Both the position numbers and the translations under genes were made by a program. From Hawksworthiomyces lignivorus (taxonomy: Eukaryota > Ascomycota > Sordariomycetes > Ophiostomatales > Ophiostomataceae): a stretch of 64,000 bases of DNA. Location: assembly GCA_002917075.1 (NCBI GenBank), contig NTMA01000023.1, forward strand, positions 372,001 to 436,000, in the 5' to 3' direction. The notes beneath the pieces were generated by a model. The model was not told the DNA's origin and did no database searches. It was given only the letters and a program-made list of their open reading frames with translations. Positions 61,101 through 64,000 of this stretch are shown piece by piece. The number at the start of each line of letters is the position of its first letter. Within the stretch, counting starts at the first letter, position 1.

Positions 61101-61985
61101 TCCTGTTTGCACTTCTTCACCCGCACAACCAGGCAGAGATTTTGGTTCGTCACATGTACCTTCTTACATCTTTTTGTTTGAATGGCTCCTTCAACCGACA
61201 GGCCCGTTTCAGGCTGTCGCTCACTCTCGAAACAGATCGCCTTACTGATACGGCAACATCAAGCCACTTGCTGTCGAAAGAAACAAAAACAAAGAATCAA
61301 AGGGAAAGTAAAGATATGGAATATTTTAATCCGGTGCAGGGCAGCACACTGCAAGAGCTTTGGGTCGGGGTATCCTGATATCCTTGCCAGCTCTCGAGGA
61401 ACGCTTCGGATGTATCGTATTACTTCAATTCCATGGCCAATCAGAAGTTGTCTGATTTTTTAAGGGTAGACGCCCGCAGCCAAGCTCGAGTTCACTGTCC
61501 AGCAAGGCTGACTCATCGAGCCTGCTCTTTGCAGCTCTAGGCGCTCTCCTCTCATCGCGTTGATCTGCAGCGCTATTTTCAGAGCTCATCACGGGGTAAT
61601 ATGCGGCGCGTATCCTGACCTCACCTTGAGGGAGCTTTGTACCTTGCAAGACAAAAGACCATCTAGACTATTCCAAAAAATTTAAAAAATAAAAAATTTA
61701 AAAAATTTAAAAATAAAAAAGGTAGTTGGGTACAATAATGAGAATGGACAAGTAACCAGTTACGTCATCCCGCCAAGGGAAAACAGGTGCAAAAAAAGAG
61801 TCAAAGCAGCTATCTGACGATCAAGGTCCAAGAAACGTAGTCAACGGCAAAAAGAGCTCTTTTCCTTTGATACTAGAGCTCCCCAACTATCAAGATCTCT
61901 TGGCAGCCTTTCTTCTCTATCCCTGATTTTTTTTGTCGAGATGCTTTTCTTTTGCCAAAGACACCTCAAACAGTCCTACCGCCAG
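58200..61985. other. Gene-poor region with KDM5 leader
   Basis: About 3.8 kb with no supportable gene. A TATA-like atataaat lies near 58580 (about 380 bases before the KDM5 ATG). Purine-rich sequence at 58790-59160 and a 45-base A/T-only stretch near 61675-61720 are present. TACGGAGTA occurs twice (59435-59443, 59572-59580). Confidence 0.5.
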
Positions 61986-63149
61986 CTAGGCGTGACTTTT
62001 TGTGATCCGGTGCCGGTAGCCCCACTGCAGCTGGTAGAGCCACGCGACGCATGGTACGCCGACGAGCGCGACGGCCAGGCCCGCTAGCAGAAGGACGACG
62101 GCGACGGAGAAGGCCCAGAAGGCGCGGCCGGTGGTCCGCAACCCCGCGGGGCCCGGCCGCGCCGCCCACAGGCTGTCGGCCGGTACCGACAGCGCCACCT
62201 GCATGGCGGACAGGGCCAGCGACAGCATGGCGAACAAGAAGATGAGAGAGACCGTGCTCGTGGCCACGAACCCGCGGATCGACCAGTGGTGCACGAGGTA
62301 AAAGTAGGCGGCGCTGCTGCGGCGCCGCCACCGCCACCACTGCGCCGGCCGGAACAGCCGCGCCGCCCAGCGCAGCCGCGCGATGCGCATCTGGCCGTAG
62401 CGGTAGCGCCGAGCCACGTGCGCGTCGCTGACCCCGCGGAAGTGCGCCGCGAACCGGCTCCATCCCAGCCAGTCCACGCCGTCCGGCATCAGGAGCGCCG
62501 CCTGCGCGAGCCGAAAGTCCAGCGGCGACGCCACCAGCCGCGCGTACGACCGCAGGAAGCCGATGGCCGCCGCGCGACCGCCGCAGAGCGCAGAATCTGG
62601 CCACGCTGTGTCGAGCGGGGCTGCATCCAGTGAGGTGTGCGAGGTGCCGTGTGGCGTGCGCGGCGTAGCGGCTGGCGGAGCAGCAGTCGGCGCGGAGGGG
62701 TCGCACGGCGGCGGCGGCGGGGCGCCGCTCAGGTACCGCGCCCAAAAATCGTAGTTGAGCAAGAACGCGGGGACCGGCTTGACGTAGATGCTGTCGCGCG
62801 TCCAGAGCATGTGCAGCTCCGGGTCTTCGGCCGCGACGACCTTCCGTCCTTTGATCTGCTGCACGTGCAGCGGGTCAATACTGTCGCCAGAGGACCGCGC
62901 GACGAGCCACAGGCGGTCGTAGAGCTCGTCGATGATCGGAGTGCCTAGCTCGCGGGCGAGATGCGCGCAGACCACGTGGCGCAAGAGGCAGACAGCAGGG
63001 TTGCCGGGCACATAGTCAATGCAGCCTGGCTTTTCGTCCGGCTGCTGCGCGGTATCTGGACGGCGCGATTCTGAATAAGGCCTGAGGCGATTCGTATCCA
63101 GAGCGCAAGATGCCGGGAACGGAACAGTAGATAGCGTATCCGGAGACAT
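61986..63149 (-). CDS. DUF6601 family membrane protein
   Basis: 387 residues, single exon, of the fungal DUF6601 family, which has no established function. Family features are the N-terminal segment AEDPELHMLWTRDSIYVKPV with PAFLLNYDFWARYLSG, then IGFLRSYARLVASPLDFRLA, then RRYRYGQMRIARLRWAARLF. Two hydrophobic spans close the protein: VSLIFLFAMLSLALSAMQVA and AFWAFSVAVVLLLAGLAVAL. It is probably a two-span membrane protein with most mass on one side. A Pro/Ala/Thr-rich insert lies between the first two conserved blocks, at about residues 148-185. The frame opens at a TTG followed at once by ATG; I use the ATG at 63147-63149. No neighbour suggests a role. Confidence 0.8.
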   Translation of the reverse strand: MSPDTLSTVPFPASCALDTNRLRPYSESRRPDTAQQPDEKPGCIDYVPGNPAVCLLRHVVCAHLARELGTPIIDELYDRLWLVARSSGDSIDPLHVQQIKGRKVVAAEDPELHMLWTRDSIYVKPVPAFLLNYDFWARYLSGAPPPPPCDPSAPTAAPPAATPRTPHGTSHTSLDAAPLDTAWPDSALCGGRAAAIGFLRSYARLVASPLDFRLAQAALLMPDGVDWLGWSRFAAHFRGVSDAHVARRYRYGQMRIARLRWAARLFRPAQWWRWRRRSSAAYFYLVHHWSIRGFVATSTVSLIFLFAMLSLALSAMQVALSVPADSLWAARPGPAGLRTTGRAFWAFSVAVVLLLAGLAVALVGVPCVAWLYQLQWGYRHRITKSHA

Positions 63150-64000
63150 CAAATAGTGAGGGCTTGTTGCTGCCGCCTAGCGAAGGAGGCCACAGCAATG
63201 CAATTGCAGAGTTCGTCGTAGCAGCACATAAGGCGCATCTTCTTATGGATGGCTGCAAACAAAGGGCGGCTATCAATCCATACGGGAGCGCAGCGAAAGC
63301 TTTAGTCGCACATTGAAAATGAACGAAGGCAAGTTGAGGGTAGAGACAAGAATGAAAATAATCGATACTTTTTCAGCGCAAACTCAGTCCGTCCCCGCTG
63401 GGTCAGCATGAGTCTCGTATTGTCGTATTCAATCACACGAAACCCAGCGAAAGACCGACGGTCTGTGTCGGTCTACGGGGCAGTTCAACCGGCTGCCGCA
63501 AAGCATCAGAATACAATAATTGCCCATTGCGCGATCTCTGCCTCCGGGGCATAAGATAATAGTTTTTTCTAACAATTTCAATTCTCTCTGCCTCCTTTAA
63601 TGTTCATTCAGCCATGATGCTCTTCTCTTTGCCCTTGTTGGATAACTTGCCAATCTTCATCAAGTATGGCTTTGTACCTTCTCTCAACAATACCGTTGCA
63701 GTGGCACAGTCTTTCTGCGTTGATGTTAGAGCTAGTGGTGAAGATTCGGCCTTGCTGCAGAAATCGTGTTATTGAGAAGTGGTACTGGACAATCGGCGAC
63801 GAGGGGCCGAAATGTATACATTCTCTTTGGATTTTGAATCGAGCCGCCCAAAGTAGAACAAGAAGAGCAAGAAGAACAAGAGTAATAGCAACCTGTTTGT
63901 ATATTTTGATTTATTATTTTTTTCCCTTCTGAATTTTTGTTTTGGAATATAAGATCTTATTTAACTCTTCCGATTAAGATAAAAAACACTCGCTGGAGAT
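63150..64000. other. Intergenic region at right edge
   Basis: Leader side of the DUF6601 gene, then AT-rich sequence. An 88-codon plus-strand frame at 63666-63932 matches nothing I know and is probably chance. Nothing else is seen to the edge of the window. Confidence 0.5.

Overview
The window is nuclear DNA of a filamentous ascomycete (Pezizomycotina). The evidence is short introns of about 50-115 bp with GT...AG ends and CTRAC-type branch points, CT-rich leaders, GC-rich third codon positions, and fungus-specific families (DUF1769, DUF6601, WSC proteins, a PA14-bearing GH3). I cannot fix the genus. I found no tRNA or rRNA gene, no intact transposon and no biosynthetic cluster backbone.

Layout. 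1-506: 3' end of an NCS1 permease. 2139-4155: DHA1-type MFS exporter with a tiny last exon. 4292-5488 (-): DUF1769 protein. 6159-8080 (-): F-box protein, three exons. 9334-11515 (-): six-exon sugar transporter. 11.5-18.8 kb: gene-poor, with an 8-bp minisatellite and a long pyrimidine-rich leader. 18784-20212: Myb/SANT protein. 21226-23037 (-): COX10. 23666-27194: nine-exon secreted GH3 glycosidase. 27469-33560 (-): one six-exon gene for a secreted protein of about 1,915 residues, with a beta-propeller, Ig-like modules, six WSC domains and a mucin-like stalk. 37232-39085 (-): divergent USP-type deubiquitinase. 39965-40766 (-): small multi-pass membrane protein. 43.3-50.1 kb: a rearranged segmental duplication. 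49753-51321 (-): TAF6. 52499-58199 (-): KDM5/JARID1 histone demethylase. 61986-63149 (-): DUF6601 membrane protein.

The most unusual region is 43.3-50.1 kb. It holds two intact paralogues of a secreted Ser-rich protein with CBM4_9-like domains, a third truncated copy with an in-frame stop, a relic of the TAF6 3' end between the two intact genes, and an inverted third copy of the paralogues' upstream region. The parent unit was apparently 'Ser-rich gene plus the tail of convergent TAF6'.

Functions are mixed: transport (NCS1, DHA1, sugar porter), cell-surface or secreted carbohydrate interaction (GH3, WSC giant, CBM-like pair), chromatin and transcription (TAF6, KDM5, Myb), ubiquitin (F-box, USP) and respiration (COX10). 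Neighbours are largely unrelated, as is usual for a core fungal chromosome. Exon structures were read by hand from splice signals and frame continuity, and the introns agree in phase throughout.
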